A DNA stretch of 64,000 nucleotides from Prorocentrum cordatum (taxonomy: Eukaryota > Sar > Dinophyceae > Prorocentrales > Prorocentraceae). The translations under genes and the position numbers were made by a program. The notes below the pieces were generated by a model. That model made no database searches and was not told the DNA's origin. It was given only the letters and a program-made list of their open reading frames with translations. Shown one piece after another: positions 1-11,529 of the stretch (the first letter of the stretch is position 1; the number at the start of each line of letters is the position of its first letter). Where the stretch lies: the NCBI GenBank assembly GCA_963575745.1, contig CAUYUJ010011514.1, positions 245,509-309,508 on the forward strand, read 5' to 3'.

Positions 1-875
1 GCGACGACGACGATGCTGGTGATGATGCTAGTGGTGCCGACGCCGACGACGATGATGTCGAGGCTGATGATGATGATGCTGATGCTGATGCTGCTGATTA
101 TGATGATGATGATGATGATGCTATCGCTGCTGATGTCGATGACGATGCCGCTGATGATGATGACGATGATGCGGATGATGGTGTTGATGCTTCTGCTGCT
201 GCTGATGACGATGACGCTGCTGAGAACGATGATGCTGATGATGATGCTGATGATGCTGACGATGGTGATGACGATGCTGCTGATGTTGATAAGGATGATG
301 CTGATGCGCATGCTGATGATGGTGATGATGATGATGCTGATTAGGCTGATGATGATGCTGATGCTGCTGATGATGATGATGATGCTGATGCTGCTGTTGA
401 TGATGATGATGATGATGATGATGCGGATGATGGTGCTGATGCTGCGGCTGATGGTGCTGATTCGGATGATTCTGGTGATGGTGATGACGACATCGATGAC
501 GATGAGGATGAGGATGATGTTGATGATGATGAGGATGATGCTGCTGATGCTGATGATGCTGATGATGATGATTCTGCTGATGATGATGAGGATGAGGATG
601 ATGACGATGTCTGATGATACTGATGATGATTCTGATGCTGACGATGCTGTTGTTGCTGGTGGGGGCAGTGATGATGATGATGATGATGATGACGACGACG
701 ACGACCCTGACGATGATGTCGATGATGACATTGTTGATATTCATGCACATGTCGTTTTCGGTGTTTGTTGTTTGTTGTTGTTCGTTGTTGTTGCTGCTAC
801 TGCTGCTTTTGTTGTTTATGTTGTTGATGTGGTCGTGATTGCGATTGTGGTTGTTGTGGTTGTTGCTGCTGCTGC

Positions 876-909
<34 letters not shown>

Positions 910-990
910 CTTGTTGTTGTTGTTGGTTTTGGTGGTGGTGATGAGGAGGATGCTGAGGAGGAGGATGAGGATGAGGAGGAGGAGGAGGAT
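1..990. repeat. Imperfect GAT/GCT trinucleotide array, turning into TTG and GGA runs
   Basis: Almost every triplet is GAT, GCT, GAC or GAG for about 700 bases, followed by a TTG/TTC-rich stretch (about 755-930) and then GGA triplets to about 990. All six frames stay open because of the triplet periodicity, so the long open frames here are artefacts. No conserved domain is visible. The array is cut by the window edge. Confidence 0.9.
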
Positions 991-1199
991 TAGGAGGAGG
1001 ACGGAGGGAATGAGGAAGATAATCCGCAGGAGCAGAGAATCGTAATCTAATTATCTTAATATCCGGAAGAGTTAATGCGAATCAGAGGAGCACAATGAGT
1101 GGAAATGGAGGGTGACGAGGGTGCGAATGAGGAGACGGAGGAGGAGCATGAGGAAACGATAGAGAAACAGGAGGAGGAGGAACAGGAGCAAGGCCAAAA

Positions 1200-1281
1200 T
1201 GCCTGGTGGGCTAGCGGTTCAGGGCTTGCGTGCTCGACATTGCCTGGTGGGCTAGCGGTTCAGAGCTTGCGTGCTCGACAT
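1200..1281 (+). repeat. 41-bp tandem duplication
   Basis: Two adjacent 41-bp units beginning TGCCTGGTGGGCTAGCGG differ at one base (GGGCTTG versus GAGCTTG). The flanks are GGA-rich upstream and CT-rich downstream. There is no sign of coding. Confidence 0.85.
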
Positions 1282-1559
1282 GGCTAACGACTTGGGGCCC
1301 CAGGACACTGCGAGCACTTCATCCTGCGTCATCCTCCGCATCCTCTCCCTCTCTCTCTCTCTCTCTTCTTGCTCCTCCTCCTCCTCCTCCCTTTCTCTTA
1401 TTTCTCCTTATTTGCACTTCCCTCCCTCCCTCCCCTCCCTTCCCCCCCTCCCTCGGCGAGCAGGGTTGGGGCGGTCTCGAGGCCACGTGCGTGATGCGCA
1501 ACAGCTGCAAACCAAACCACACTTATTTAATCGCTTCGCTCATTCCGCCGGCCCGTATT

Positions 1560-2340
1560 GTGCCATCGCAGGCGTTTGCTTGCGCGTTCGTGGCCTGGTG
1601 GAGCCTCGGTGGGGCCGTTTGGGGCCTCTTGGCGCCTCTTTTTAGGCCTCTTGGAGAACTCGGGAGGCCTCCAGGGGGCCTCCTGAGCTCTCGTGACGGT
1701 CTCTTGGGGGGCTTTCGGCGGGCTCTTGGCGGTATTTGTTGGTCCTCTTGGGGCCTGGGGCCTGACGTTGTTGGTCCTCTTGGGGCCTCACGGGAGCTTA
1801 TTGGGGCGTCTTGGGGGTGTCTTGGAGAGTCTCTTGGGGCCTCTTTCGGGGTCCTGGGCGCCTTCTGGGGCGGAGGGCTCGATTTTTCAGTTCTCGGTTC
1901 CCTTCTTGAGCCCCTCTTGGGCCCGTCTTGGGGCCTCTTGGTCCGCCTTGGGCAGCACTTGGGCCGTCTGGGGGGCGCTCTTGGGCCGCTCCGGGGCCGT
2001 CTTGGGAGCCTCGTGGGCCGTCTTGGAGCAGTCTTGAAGGCCTCTTGGGCCCTCTTGGAGCGTCCGGAAGCGAAAAGGCCAGAACGCAAAAAAACATAGA
2101 AAAAACCAATGAAAATCAACGATTTTGGCAACTTGGGGCCCTCTTCGGAGGCCTCTTGGAAGGCCCTTGGAGCGTCTTGGAGGCCTCTTGGGCTGTCTTG
2201 GGGCCATCTGGGGCGTCTTCGGGCGATCTTTGGCTGTCTCGGGCCTCTCTTGGACCGTCTAGAAAGCTTCTCGGGGCCCTCTTGGACCGATCTGGAGCCC
2301 TCTTGGACTCCGAAACAGAACTCCGGCATCTCTGACCCGA
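1560..2340 (+). repeat. Degenerate GGGGCC/CTTGG repeat block
   Basis: Short words such as CTTGGGGCC, CTCTTGGG and CGTCTTGGG recur every 10-30 bases. The same family is at 6280-6650, 11100-11360, 13250-13530, 13700-14160 (opposite orientation), 14880-15030, 31370-32850 and 52900-54190. Both strands are open for hundreds of bases because stop codons are rare in these words, so I do not call genes here. Confidence 0.75.
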
Positions 2341-3580
2341 CCTTGCCGGGGACTTGCCGGGGACTTGCCGGGACCTTGCCGGGGTACTTTTCGTCCGGGG
2401 ACCCCCAGGGGCCGCCCCGCGCGCGCGAACTAGAAATACTGTTAACCAGGTACCGGAGATCTTAGCACGCCCTGGCCCGTTGGGCCGGCGAATTCCTATT
2501 CCCTCTTTTCCCTCTCCTCCTGCTCCTCTCCCCCTCTCCCGCTCTCTTCCTTCCCCCCTCCACCTTCTTCTCCCCCCCTGTCTGGGGGGCGGAGCCTCGC
2601 AACTCCAGGGGTTGCAGGGGGGGGGGCCCGAGCTGTGCGCAGCCACGCGTCTTGGGGCCCAGGGCGCCCGAGACCAGGAGGGAGGAGGGAGGGAGGGAGG
2701 GAGGCAGGGAGGGAGGAGGTGGACCAGGAGAAGGAGGAGGAGGAGGAGGAGGAGGAGGAGGAGGAGGAGGAACCCCGCGGCCCAGGTTCCCGCGCGGGGG
2801 CTCAAAGAGGGGGTGGAACCGCTGCCGAGGTCGAACTCCTGCGCGCGTTTAGCCTTTTTCCAGCAGGAGTTTGAGAAGCAAGCCCCCTGTCGAGGTCGGA
2901 CTGATCCGCGCCCCTCAGCGTATAAGCTTCAGATTTTATATTGGACGAATGTTCGTCATAAGTAGCAGATGTCAAACATATTCTCAGGATGGAGAGCTTG
3001 CCCCGAGCCTTCTTGGTTGCCAGGAGGCTTACTCCAAGCTGGGCCATCGCGTTGCCAGTGCTGTTTCCAGGACGCGGGCCAGTAAGCCCGCTCTAGGCCC
3101 GCCCGCTCGCCTGGAGTGCACATCGCGTGGCCCTCGTATTGCAAAGCTCTTACGGCCAGCTCTGCCGACCCTGAGAAGAGGACAGCTTGGGCACAAGAGG
3201 TGGAAGGGCGACGGGAGCCAGGGGCAGTGTCGGCTTTACTGCGAGGGCGAAAATCTGATGACCTTCGGCCCATCCCGTCACTGTGTCGGGGTTACGTAAA
3301 GGCCTCGGGCGCAGTCTTGGGGCTCTTGGGGAGCCTTTCTTTGTTGGAGGGTCCCTCGTGGGCCACTTTGGTGAGTCTAGGGCCCCCGAGGGCCGAGATC
3401 TCAGCGAAAAGCCGCCCGGTCGGGCCGGCGGTTCGTCCCGAGTCGCTTTGTCGACGGCCTCGAAGGCCCCTGGCGAGAGCCCCCCGCGGCCGAGGTATCA
3501 GCGAAAAGCACAGCCCGCTCCAACCTTTTGGGAGCTTACGACCTCTGTGTCTGGGGCCGCGGATCGAACAACCATATCGG
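2341..3580. other. Unassigned stretch with a GGA run
   Basis: Starts with a GCCGGGGACTTGCCGG motif repeated three to four times (2343-2395), then CT-rich sequence and a GGA run at about 2718-2771. The remainder has ordinary composition. I see no recognisable domain, RNA gene or long conserved frame. Confidence 0.5.
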
Positions 3581-3583
3581 AGG

Positions 3584-3600
3584 ATAGTAGCAGTAGTAGC

Positions 3601-3663
<63 letters not shown>

Positions 3664-3676
3664 CGTAGTCGTAGTC

Positions 3677-3730
<54 letters not shown>

Positions 3731-3731
3731 A

Positions 3732-3788
<57 letters not shown>

Positions 3789-3789
3789 C

Positions 3790-3833
<44 letters not shown>

Positions 3834-3904
3834 GAGTAGTAGTAGTAGTAGTAGTAGTAGGAGTAGTAATAGTAGTAGTAGTCATCGTAGTCGTAGTCGT
3901 AGTC

Positions 3905-3966
<62 letters not shown>

Positions 3967-3973
3967 CGTAGTC
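3584..3973. repeat. (TAG)n / (AGT)n trinucleotide array
   Basis: About 390 bases of AGT/TAG triplets with scattered TCG, AGC, AAT and AGG variants. Depending on frame it reads as poly-Ser, poly-Val, poly-Thr or poly-Tyr, so open frames across it are artefacts. Confidence 0.95.
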
Positions 3974-4936
3974 GTACCTGGCAAGGGTCGGGAGGGAAGT
4001 CATCGGGCGTTGTTGGCCCTCAGTCGGGCCTCCAGAGGCCGCCGGAGACCTCCTGAGACTCCCGTGAGAGCCGAAGTTGCCAACAACAGCATCGCGATAA
4101 GTCACGACCAGAGCCACAGACTCCATCTTTCTGCGGTATTTTTAGAACCGGATCATATGTGCTCCATCCGTGGACTGTCTGAAGTCATTGAGCTTCGAGA
4201 TCAGAGTTATGAGGACACGCCTGGCCCGCCCTCACGACACCCCTCTGACGAAACACCTGGTGGTGCAGGGAGGATGCATCCAGCTGCCTTCGAAAAGTCC
4301 CGCCACCGTGCTAGCTCAGTACTCTCGGAGGCGACTGTTCGAAGGGCGAGAGGAGGCTGTAATCCGAGCCGAGCGGCGTTAAAGGGACAGTGTGCGTGGA
4401 CGGTTGGAGTAATGGTCAGAACGCTGTCACATGTCATGCTCCGATCGTGTGAGGTCGTCCTGGGGCGGACTGGGAGGAGGAAGGAAACGATCACGAGGGG
4501 GGTGTAAGGAGGAGGAGGAGGAGGAGGAGAAGGAAGAGAAGGAGGAGGAGGCGGAGGAGAAGAGGAGGAGGAGGAGGAGGAGGAGGACCAGTGTTAAACC
4601 ACCAAGAGGCATCAACGATGTTTGAATAATCCCTCCCTCCAAGCTCCCTCTTCATAGGCCCCTACAACGGTTCGTTTCCACTGGGGGAACTGCCTCGTTG
4701 GAAGACAACCGTTTGAAGACTGAAGCATGCCCAAATATTGTTCTCGGGATTCCAAAGCCACGGAACAACCTGACAGTTGCGTCTTGACGACCCTGAATCA
4801 TGCCAGAACGCCATTCCTGGGACTTCAACACAGCGAATCAACGTAACTGTTGCGCCCTTATATGCCTGAATCCTTTTTAAACAACATTTCTGGTACGTTG
4901 GTGATGGGAACCCCTGAAACTCTTGCAATTTGTGTA
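3974..4936. other. Unassigned stretch between arrays
   Basis: Ordinary composition apart from a short GGA run (about 4507-4588). 4700-4900 looks like highly diverged copies of the tandem repeat that follows. No protein or RNA family is recognised. Confidence 0.45.
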
Positions 4937-5262
4937 AACGAATGTGCGCGGTGCTAAGGCGAGAACCACATTTTGAAAAGGAACCGCCCTCAATCCGTGA
5001 AGTTCTTGCCAATTTTAGAACGAGTATACGCCGCGCTAAGGCGAGAGCCACATTTTGAAAACGGGTGGCCCTCGATCCGTGGAATTCTTGCAACGTTTCA
5101 AAACGAATATGCGCCGCGCTAATGCTAGAACCACATTTGAAAACCATCCGCCCTCAGTCTGTGAATCTCTTGTTATTTTTAGCACGAATGTGCGCCGCGC
5201 TAAGGCGAGAGCCACATTTTGAAAACGACCCGCCCTCCATCTGTGAAGCTGTTGTCAATGTG
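4937..5262 (+). repeat. ~82-bp tandem satellite, four units
   Basis: Four successive units of about 81-83 bases start near 4937, 5018, 5099 and 5182. Each carries a GCTAAGGCGAG-like word, then CCACATTTTGAA, then CCGCCCTC and GTGAAG. The word CCACATTTTGAA recurs in the 73-bp satellite at 25.5-26.0 kb. Open frames across the block on the minus strand only reflect the repeat. Confidence 0.8.
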
Positions 5263-6260
5263 TAAGCTTCAGTCGGGGGTGAGGAAGTCTCAGGCGAAAC
5301 GCCCGGCCCGCCCTAAAAACTTGCCTCGGGGTGCGACAGGGAGAAATTCTTTATAAGGAAAAGGAATGGAGTAGGAGGAGAAGGAGGAGGAGGAGGCGGA
5401 GGGCTCTGAGGGCTTAGATGATACGAGCCGCTCCTGCGGTCCCTGGCCACGCGAGGGTCAGCGCGGAGGGGGGGAAGAGCCACCCGCGCACCAGGCGACG
5501 CGCCAACCACGCCGAGCCAATAAGGCCCGGCCACGAGGAGCCACACAAGGTCCCAGGCCCCAAAGGGCCAAGCCAACCCTACCACGTCCCGGGGAGGAAC
5601 GTGGTGAGGCTGTAGCCGTGCGCGGAAGGATCCCCCCCCACGCCCCCGACCCCAAGTCAGACCGAAACGACCTTGCACAGGGAAGTGCCGGAAAACCTCT
5701 GCCAATTCTGGTCGCTGCCATCTTCACGCAGAATGCCCCACGCGTCCACGGCCTCACGCGGCATGCGCCACGCGAATCCAATGAAGCGATCTTCACTGCA
5801 ACGGTCCCCAGCATCCCCATCAACCAGAATGGCGAACTTGCCAAACAACTTTGGCTCGATCTTGCCATTCATTTTCGTCTCGGCTGCGCCAATGCTTGCA
5901 AGAGTGCTTGAGGACGTGCTGATGACGCCCATCTTCACCTCACATCCACCATGGCTCGCCCGCGCTGCGCCGCTTCGAAGTGCGCGCGGGCAAGGCCCCT
6001 TTGGGCCCGCGGCGGCTAGGACGAGGCGCAGGAGGAGGAGGAGGAGGAGGAGGAGGAGGAGGAGGCGAAGGCGGAGGAAAAGGAGGAGGAGGAGGAGGAG
6101 GAGGAGGAGGAGGAGGAGGAGGAGGAGCAGGAGCATCGTAGTGGGCGGGTGCGATGTGGAACACTATCATGGTGATGATGGTGGGAAGGAGGAGGTGGAG
6201 GAGGTGGAAGAGGAGGAAGAAAACCGTCACATAAGATGTGATGTTTTTGTCAGCATATCT
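5263..6260. other. Unassigned stretch, possible minus-strand coding relic and GGA run
   Basis: Between about 5960 and 5660 on the minus strand a frame contains KLFGKFAILVDGD and RFIGFAWRMPREAVDAWG, which look less random than their surroundings. I recognise no family, and the frame enters a GGA-type array (6030-6127) upstream. I leave it uncalled as a gene. A second purine-rich run lies near 6185-6225. Confidence 0.3.
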
Positions 6261-6279
6261 TGAGGTGCTCTAATGGTGC

Positions 6280-6650
6280 CCAGTTGGACCGTCTCACTTG
6301 GGGTCTTCTTGGGCCGTATTGGGGCCCTCTTGGGCTATCGTGGGGCTGTGTTGGTTCGTCTTGGGGCCCTTCCTCTCGGCCGCTTGGGAGGTCTGTTGAC
6401 GCTGTCGCGGATCCGTCTTGGGGCCGTCCTGGACCGCCGACGGGCCCCCCTCTTGCGCCGTTCTTGTACTGTCTTGGGGCTCTCTTGGCCGTCTTCTTGG
6501 GGCCGTCGTAGAGCTGTCTTGGTGCCGTCTTGGGCCATCGAGGGTGCTTCTGAGACCGTCTTCGGTCCCTCCGGAGGCTCCCTTGGGTCAACCTGGGGCT
6601 TTCTTGGGGCCGTCTTGGGCCGTCTAGGGACCCTCTTGGGCTGTCTTGAA
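6280..6650 (+). repeat. Degenerate CTTGGGGCC repeat block
   Basis: Same word family as at 1.6-2.3 kb, with CGTCTTGGGGCC and CTCTTGGG every 10-30 bases. It ends just upstream of the OPR-like gene and may lie in its intron or promoter region. Confidence 0.65.
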
Positions 6651-6787
6651 GCCGCTTTGAAGGATGGTATGGCTATTCTGGAGCTTCCTTGGGCCATTTC
6701 GGGGCCACCTTGGAGGCCCCATCTTTGGCTTCAGGCAAACAAAAACATAAACTTCTCCTCCCCTCCCCCCTGCCCCCCCCCCCCCAG

Positions 6788-7199
6788 ACATCTGGCTGCT
6801 CCGATTTTTTCGACTCGTGGGCCCCAGAGGTCTGGACCCTTTCCCTGGGGCCCGTTTTTGATCTGGAGTCGTTTTTGGACGGTCCCGAGGCCCAGCAAAA
6901 AACGGCCTCGGCCGAAGACGGCCCCCCAAACCGCCCGTTCCAATCTTTTCTGGAGCCCCTCGGAGCTCTGCCCCCCCAGAGCCCCGAGGACACCGCGAAC
7001 GCGCTGTGGGCCCTGGAGCGCCTGCGGGCGCTCGACCTCGAGCTGCTCGCGGCCCTGGGCGGGCAGGCCCTCCGCAGCCTGCGGCTCCTGAGGCCCGCTG
7101 GCCTCGCCGCCGTGCTCACCGCGCTCGCGCGCGCGTGCCGCGGCGTGCCCCCCGAGCGGTGGCCGCCCGTGGTGCCCCGGCTCGTCGGCGCCGTCGCCG
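6788..7199 (+). CDS. OPR-like repeat protein, upstream exon (partial gene)
   Basis: This exon encodes a W-x-[FL]-x helical repeat of the octotricopeptide (OPR/RAP-associated) kind, a class known to bind organellar RNA and to be very abundant in dinoflagellates. The diagnostic segment is PEDTANALWALERLRALDLE near 6984-7046, followed by Leu/Ala-rich helices. The exon is bounded on the left by a C-rich tract ending in CAG (AG at 6786-6787) and on the right by a GTGAGG donor at 7200. No in-frame ATG is visible, so at least one exon lies further upstream, probably beyond or within the repeat block. The next recognisable repeats are at 7.65 kb on the same strand. Function in chloroplast or mitochondrial RNA maturation is inferred from the family only. 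Confidence 0.6.
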
Positions 7200-7640
7200 G
7201 TGAGGTCTTCTCCACGATTTTTTTGTTGTTTCTTTTATTCGTTGTTTGTTGTTTTTTGTTGCTGTTTTCTGTTTTCCCTCCCCCCCCGACGCTATCAAAC
7301 AGAGCAAACGGGTCCTGAGGGAGACGGGTCCTGGACGTGTTTTTTTTTGCAGCTCTCGGGCTCCGGGGCCCTCCCTGGCTCCAGGGCCGTGCCACGAGAC
7401 GGTCCAGGATGAAGAGCCCTGGTCGTGGGAGAGGGGGCCCCAGGGTCCTCAAAGGTAGCCCTAGTCCAAAGGATGACGGCCCACAAAGGTAGCCCTAGTC
7501 CAAAGGATGAAGGCGCTCGAGAGGACTGAGCTGCATGATCTTCAGGGCCATCTCGCAAGATGCTCTCATCATAGTAGCACGTGCACCAGGGTCCACGGAA
7601 CCCGTTTCCCTCGGGGGGCCCGGTTCCTTCACGCCATGAG
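7200..7640 (+). other. Probable intron(s) of the OPR-like gene with a 34-bp-period duplication
   Basis: A GT donor at 7200 is followed by T-rich sequence and a polypyrimidine-CAG at 7341-7352, a credible acceptor. Sequence after that acceptor does not resume OPR repeats, so a second intron may run to about 7640. Inside, a 27-base word starting CAAAGGTAGCCCTAGTCC occurs twice (7450-7476 and 7484-7510). Confidence 0.4.
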
Positions 7641-8367
7641 GTCCCCGCGCTCGTGGCCCCGGGGCGGTGCGGCCACGCCGAGTTCGCGCAGGTCTGCTGG
7701 GCGTTCGCGACGCTGGCTCACACGGAGCCAGCCACCTACGAGCGTCTGGCCGCCGCCGGAGCCGCGATCGGATGGGGTGTGCTCCAGCCTCGGGACCTGG
7801 GGACTGTGGCGTGGAGCTTCGCCACGGCGGGCACGGCGACGGAGCCGTTCATGCGTGCCGTCGCCGCAGCGTCAGTGCCCGCCGTGTCGCAGTTCGACCC
7901 GCAGGGCGTCGCGAATCTCTGCTGGGCCTTCGCGGCCTCGAGGGCGGAGTCCTCGGGCGAGCTCTTCGCCGCCGTGTGCCCCCACGCCGCCGAGGCGGCG
8001 AAGGCGGGGGCGTACAGCGCGCGCCAGCTGTCGAACATATCCTGGGCGTTCGCCAGCTCTGCCTGCCTCGACGACGAGCTCATGGAAAGCGTCGCGCTGC
8101 AGTCGTGCAGGCACATCAGGGAGTTCCGTGGCGCCGAGCTGGGAGCGCTGGTGTGGTCCTTCGCGACCGTGTCGGCGGGCGGCTGCCACGCGGCGGCCCT
8201 CGCCGAGGCGGCGGCCAAGGAGCTGGTCGCCTCGCCGGGTGCGCCCGACGCCTCCTGGACGGCGCGGGAGGTGGCCAACACGGTGTGGGCGCTGGCCGTG
8301 CTCGACCACCACAGCGGCGCGGCCGTCCGCCACGCCGCCGGCGTGCTCTCCCGAGCGCGGCAGGCAG
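7641..8367 (+). CDS. OPR-like repeat protein, main repeat exon
   Basis: Six consecutive repeats of about 36-40 residues carry the core [AL]x[VAT][CVS]W[AS][FL]A: FAQVCWAFATL, LGTVAWSFATAG, VANLCWAFAA, LSNISWAFASSA, LGALVWSFATV and VANTVWALAVL. The frame is open, GC-rich at third positions and uninterrupted. The repeat array plausibly forms an RNA-binding solenoid acting in an organelle; that role is family knowledge, not shown here. A CAG/GTGTCG donor at 8367/8368 and a polypyrimidine-CAG acceptor at 8463 suggest the gene continues, but I see no RAP domain or clear repeats afterwards. The left boundary is uncertain. Confidence 0.7.
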
Positions 8368-8463
8368 GTGTCGGGGGTTCGCAGAGGGAGGGCCCTCCCA
8401 AGGTGGGGCTGGGGAGCGGGTCCAGCTGTCTGCTCCCGTTGAGCGCGTTTTTCCTTCTTCCAG

Positions 8464-9716
8464 GGGCCGCTCGCAGCGATTATCCGTCCAACCCCACCTT
8501 TGCCTCCACCCCTCCTTTGTGCCCTCCCGAAGGTGAGGCTCTGGACATGCACCTGGGGCAGTGGTGGGCCCCCCCTGCTCCCCAGCTCGGCGGGCCGGCA
8601 GTGCGAGGAGATCGAAGCAGGCAAAGCGGCGTAAGCATTCACTTTCGGAGGTCCACGCGGATGTCTTGGATCGGCGCTGGGCCTCCTTTCGGCGCCTCCA
8701 GCGCCCCCCGCGCGCCAGGGAGGGGCGGTCCAGAGACTAAATACCCAGGAAATCCGCGCGGACAGTTGGGTTGATCTTTTCTACTTATGGGAATTCATGC
8801 TGTATGCCCCTGGTGGCTGCTTTGTCCCGTCTGTTGGGATTGTGTCTGCTGTGGCTCCGTGCTCAATGTCGAGATTGTGTTCATTGATTGAACGCCCCTT
8901 AGGGGCAGGTCCCAGCGCCCCACTCTGGTCGAACGTGGTCGCTTTGATGCGCTCGTGGCAAGTTTTGATGACTGCGAGCAGACTTTGTGAGGCATAGCGG
9001 CATAATGAACACACTGAGAAGAATAGCAACAGCCATATTGCACATAGTGGTAGTACGAACAATAAGGAAGTCACTACGAATGGTCTGAATAACCCATGGT
9101 TTTATGAAATGTAAGCATGCGACTAATAAACAGATTGATCAGAAGAAGAGGGCAACGCAAACAGGAGTCCACAGAGCCCCAGAGGGCCAGAGACCGTGCA
9201 ACAACCAGACAGGAGGGCCTCCAGAACGAGACCTGCAGTAGTGAATCGCTTACTGCGCTCCGCTGGTCAACGTTGTATCATCATTGGCTTTTGCTTGTGT
9301 TAGAAGAGCTTTGGAGATACTTATGAAAACGTATGGACGAGTGATCAGCCCATTCAGCCCCCAACACTGGGCAATTGTTTGACACCGTGTATGATGCCAA
9401 GGTGTGCGATTTCGGGGAGACGCATGCGCTCGATCACGGTGGCCTCGTGGGGCAGGCGTCAGAGCAGCACGGGTCTCCGCGCTACATTGGCCCGAGCTGT
9501 TACACGGGCCGATAGCAGGTGTACGGAGAAAGGCTGGCCTGCTGCCTGAAAGAGATCCGCAGAGGGGCCGCCGAATTGAATTCTAGACGCTTCGCATAAG
9601 CCCACCTGCCCAAGCAGAAACGATGCCCAGACGAGTTACCCTGATCAGGGATGTTGAGGAGCATGCAGTGGAATCCTGGGCTGGGGAAGCCGTCGTGCCC
9701 CAAGACGGGGAGGATG
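8464..9716. other. Unassigned stretch with a dispersed repeat copy
   Basis: 8625-8725 resembles 41280-41400: both carry GGATCGGCGCTGG followed by a GGCG-rich segment and CGCGCGCCAGGGA. The rest has balanced composition with no recognisable coding or RNA gene. Confidence 0.45.
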
Positions 9717-9917
9717 GAGGAGGAATCGAAGGAGGAAGATGAGGATGAGGATGAGGAGGAGGAGGAGGTGGGGGAGGTGGAGGTGGAGGTGGGGAGGTGG
9801 AGGTGGAGGAGGAGGAGGAGGAGGAGGAGGAGGAGGAGGAGGATGAGGAGGGGGAGGAGGAGGAGGGGGAGGAGGATGAGGAGGAGGAGGAGGAGGAGGG
9901 GGAGGGGGGGGGGAGGA

Positions 9918-9948
<31 letters not shown>

Positions 9949-10459
9949 AGGGAGGAGGAGGAGGAGGAACATAGGAGGAGGAACATGGGAGGAGGAATGG
10001 GGAGGAGGAGGAGGGAGGAGGATGGAGGAGGAGGAGGAGGAGGAGGAGGAGGAGGAGGAGGTGGAGGAGGAGGAGGAGGAGGAGAGAGGAGGAGGAGGAG
10101 GAGGAGGAGGGAGGAGGGAGGAGGAGGGAGGAGGGGGGAGGGAGGAGGGAGGAGGGAGGAGGGAGGAGGGAGGAGGGAGGAGGGAGGAGGGAGGAGGGAG
10201 GGGGGGGGGAGGGAGGGAGGGAGGAGGATCAGGAGGAGGCGGAGGAGGAGGAGGAGGAGGATGAGGGGGAGGAGAGGGATGAGGAGGAGGAGGAGAAGGA
10301 GGAAGAGGAGGAGGAGGAGGAAGAGGAGGAGGCGGAGGAGTAGGAGGAGGAACATGAGGAGGATGAGGAAGAGGAGGAAGAGGATGAGGAGGTGGAGGCG
10401 GAGGAAGAGGGGGAGGAGGCGGAGGAGAGGGAGGAGGCGGAGGAGGGGGAGGAAGAGGA
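9717..10459 (+). repeat. GGA/GAG purine array
   Basis: About 740 bases of GGA, GAG and GGG triplets, including several GGAGGAGGGA higher-order runs at 10120-10200. The plus strand reads Glu/Gly/Arg-rich and the minus strand Pro/Ser/Leu-rich in every frame; none is credible protein. Confidence 0.95.
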
Positions 10460-10860
10460 CTAATAATCTTAATCGTAATGCGGAGAAGACTATCAATAAC
10501 AATACTAAGGCGACACATACTAATATTATTACGAAGACTGATACTTTGACCACTCATACTACTAATAATAATGACCCCATTAATGAGCATACCAATAATA
10601 ATAGTACTAACATGAAGAACACTATCATGTCTAACACTAAACACATTATGGTAATAATAACAGTCATGTGATCAATAAAGCGAAGTCTATAAACTGGACT
10701 CATATTATTAAGAAGAAGCCGAATAAGAAGACGAACACGAAGACGACTACGACTCATACCAATAATGCGAACAAGACTAAGACAGCACACAAGCACTACT
10801 AAGGCTATCGAGAAGTATCATACGCACCTCTCCGATGGAGTAGAGCTCAGAGGCGATTAA
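10460..10860 (+). repeat. Degenerate AAT/ACT-rich block
   Basis: Triplet-periodic A/T-rich sequence (words such as ACTAATAATAATG and AAGAAGACGAACACG) directly adjoins the GGA array. A similar block lies at 11530-11860, so the two may be an old duplicated compound microsatellite. Confidence 0.55.
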
Positions 10861-11094
10861 TGCGTATGCGCCGCGTCGTCCGCGATGTTTCTGGCCGTTT
10901 CGCTAGGGACATCCTCGAACTTCTGAACATCGGTGGCACCCCTCACGCAGATCGTGACGTCAGGGTAAACACATGGGAATTTCAACATTCTAGCATACAA
11001 CCTTCAAACACACATTGTAATTTCAATGATTTTGACACCGATTCTCAGAGAATGGCGGTTTCTCCTGAGACATCCTCCCACACTCGAGCCCCGA

Positions 11095-11360
11095 CGTACC
11101 TTCTGGTACCCCAGACCCCGCCTCGGAGCCTCCTGGGGGCCTCCTGGACCTGGGGCCTCCTGGGGCTTTCTGTACCTTCTGGTACCCCAGGCCCCGCCTC
11201 GGAGCCTCCTGGGGGATCTCCTGGAACCTCCTGGGGCCTCCTGGGGCCTCCTGTGGTGCGGCCTCCTGGAGCCTCTTGTGGCCTCCTGGAGCCTCCTGGG
11301 GTCTCCTGGGGCCTCCTGCGGCCACCTGGGGGCCTCCGGGGGCCTCCTGGGGCTTCAGAA
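11095..11360 (+). repeat. GGGGCCTCCTGG degenerate repeats
   Basis: The phrase CCTCCTGGGGCCTCCTGG recurs with a period near 12-18 bases. Two longer copies containing TACCTTCTGGTACCCCAG start at 11097 and 11173. No gene is supported. Confidence 0.7.
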
Positions 11361-11529
11361 CTACATGCGCACACAGAGGATCGAAACTGCAACGCCTGCA
11401 ACGACTGCAACGCCTCGAAACTGAGCTCCGCCCCAGCTTCCCCTTCTCCATCTCCGATCCCGCCGTCATGGTGTCTTCCTGCTTCAGACGACCTATCAGT
11501 TTTTTTGGTATGAGCCTGGGCACACACGT

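Noticed and set aside
13-993. Long Met/Leu- and His/Gln-rich open frames at the left edge
   Set aside because: They exist in all frames because of the GAT/GCT triplet array and have no conserved domain.
1523-2329. Arg/Pro-rich minus-strand frames over GGGGCC repeats (also at 31, 32 and 53 kb)
   Set aside because: Repeat words lack stop codons in several frames; the predicted products show no independent conservation.
3116-4507. Poly-Val, poly-Ser, poly-Tyr and poly-Thr open frames
   Set aside because: Translations of the TAG trinucleotide array in different frames; not proteins.
9583-10644. 300-residue Pro/Ser/Leu-rich minus-strand frames
   Set aside because: Complement of the GGA purine array; no start context or domain.
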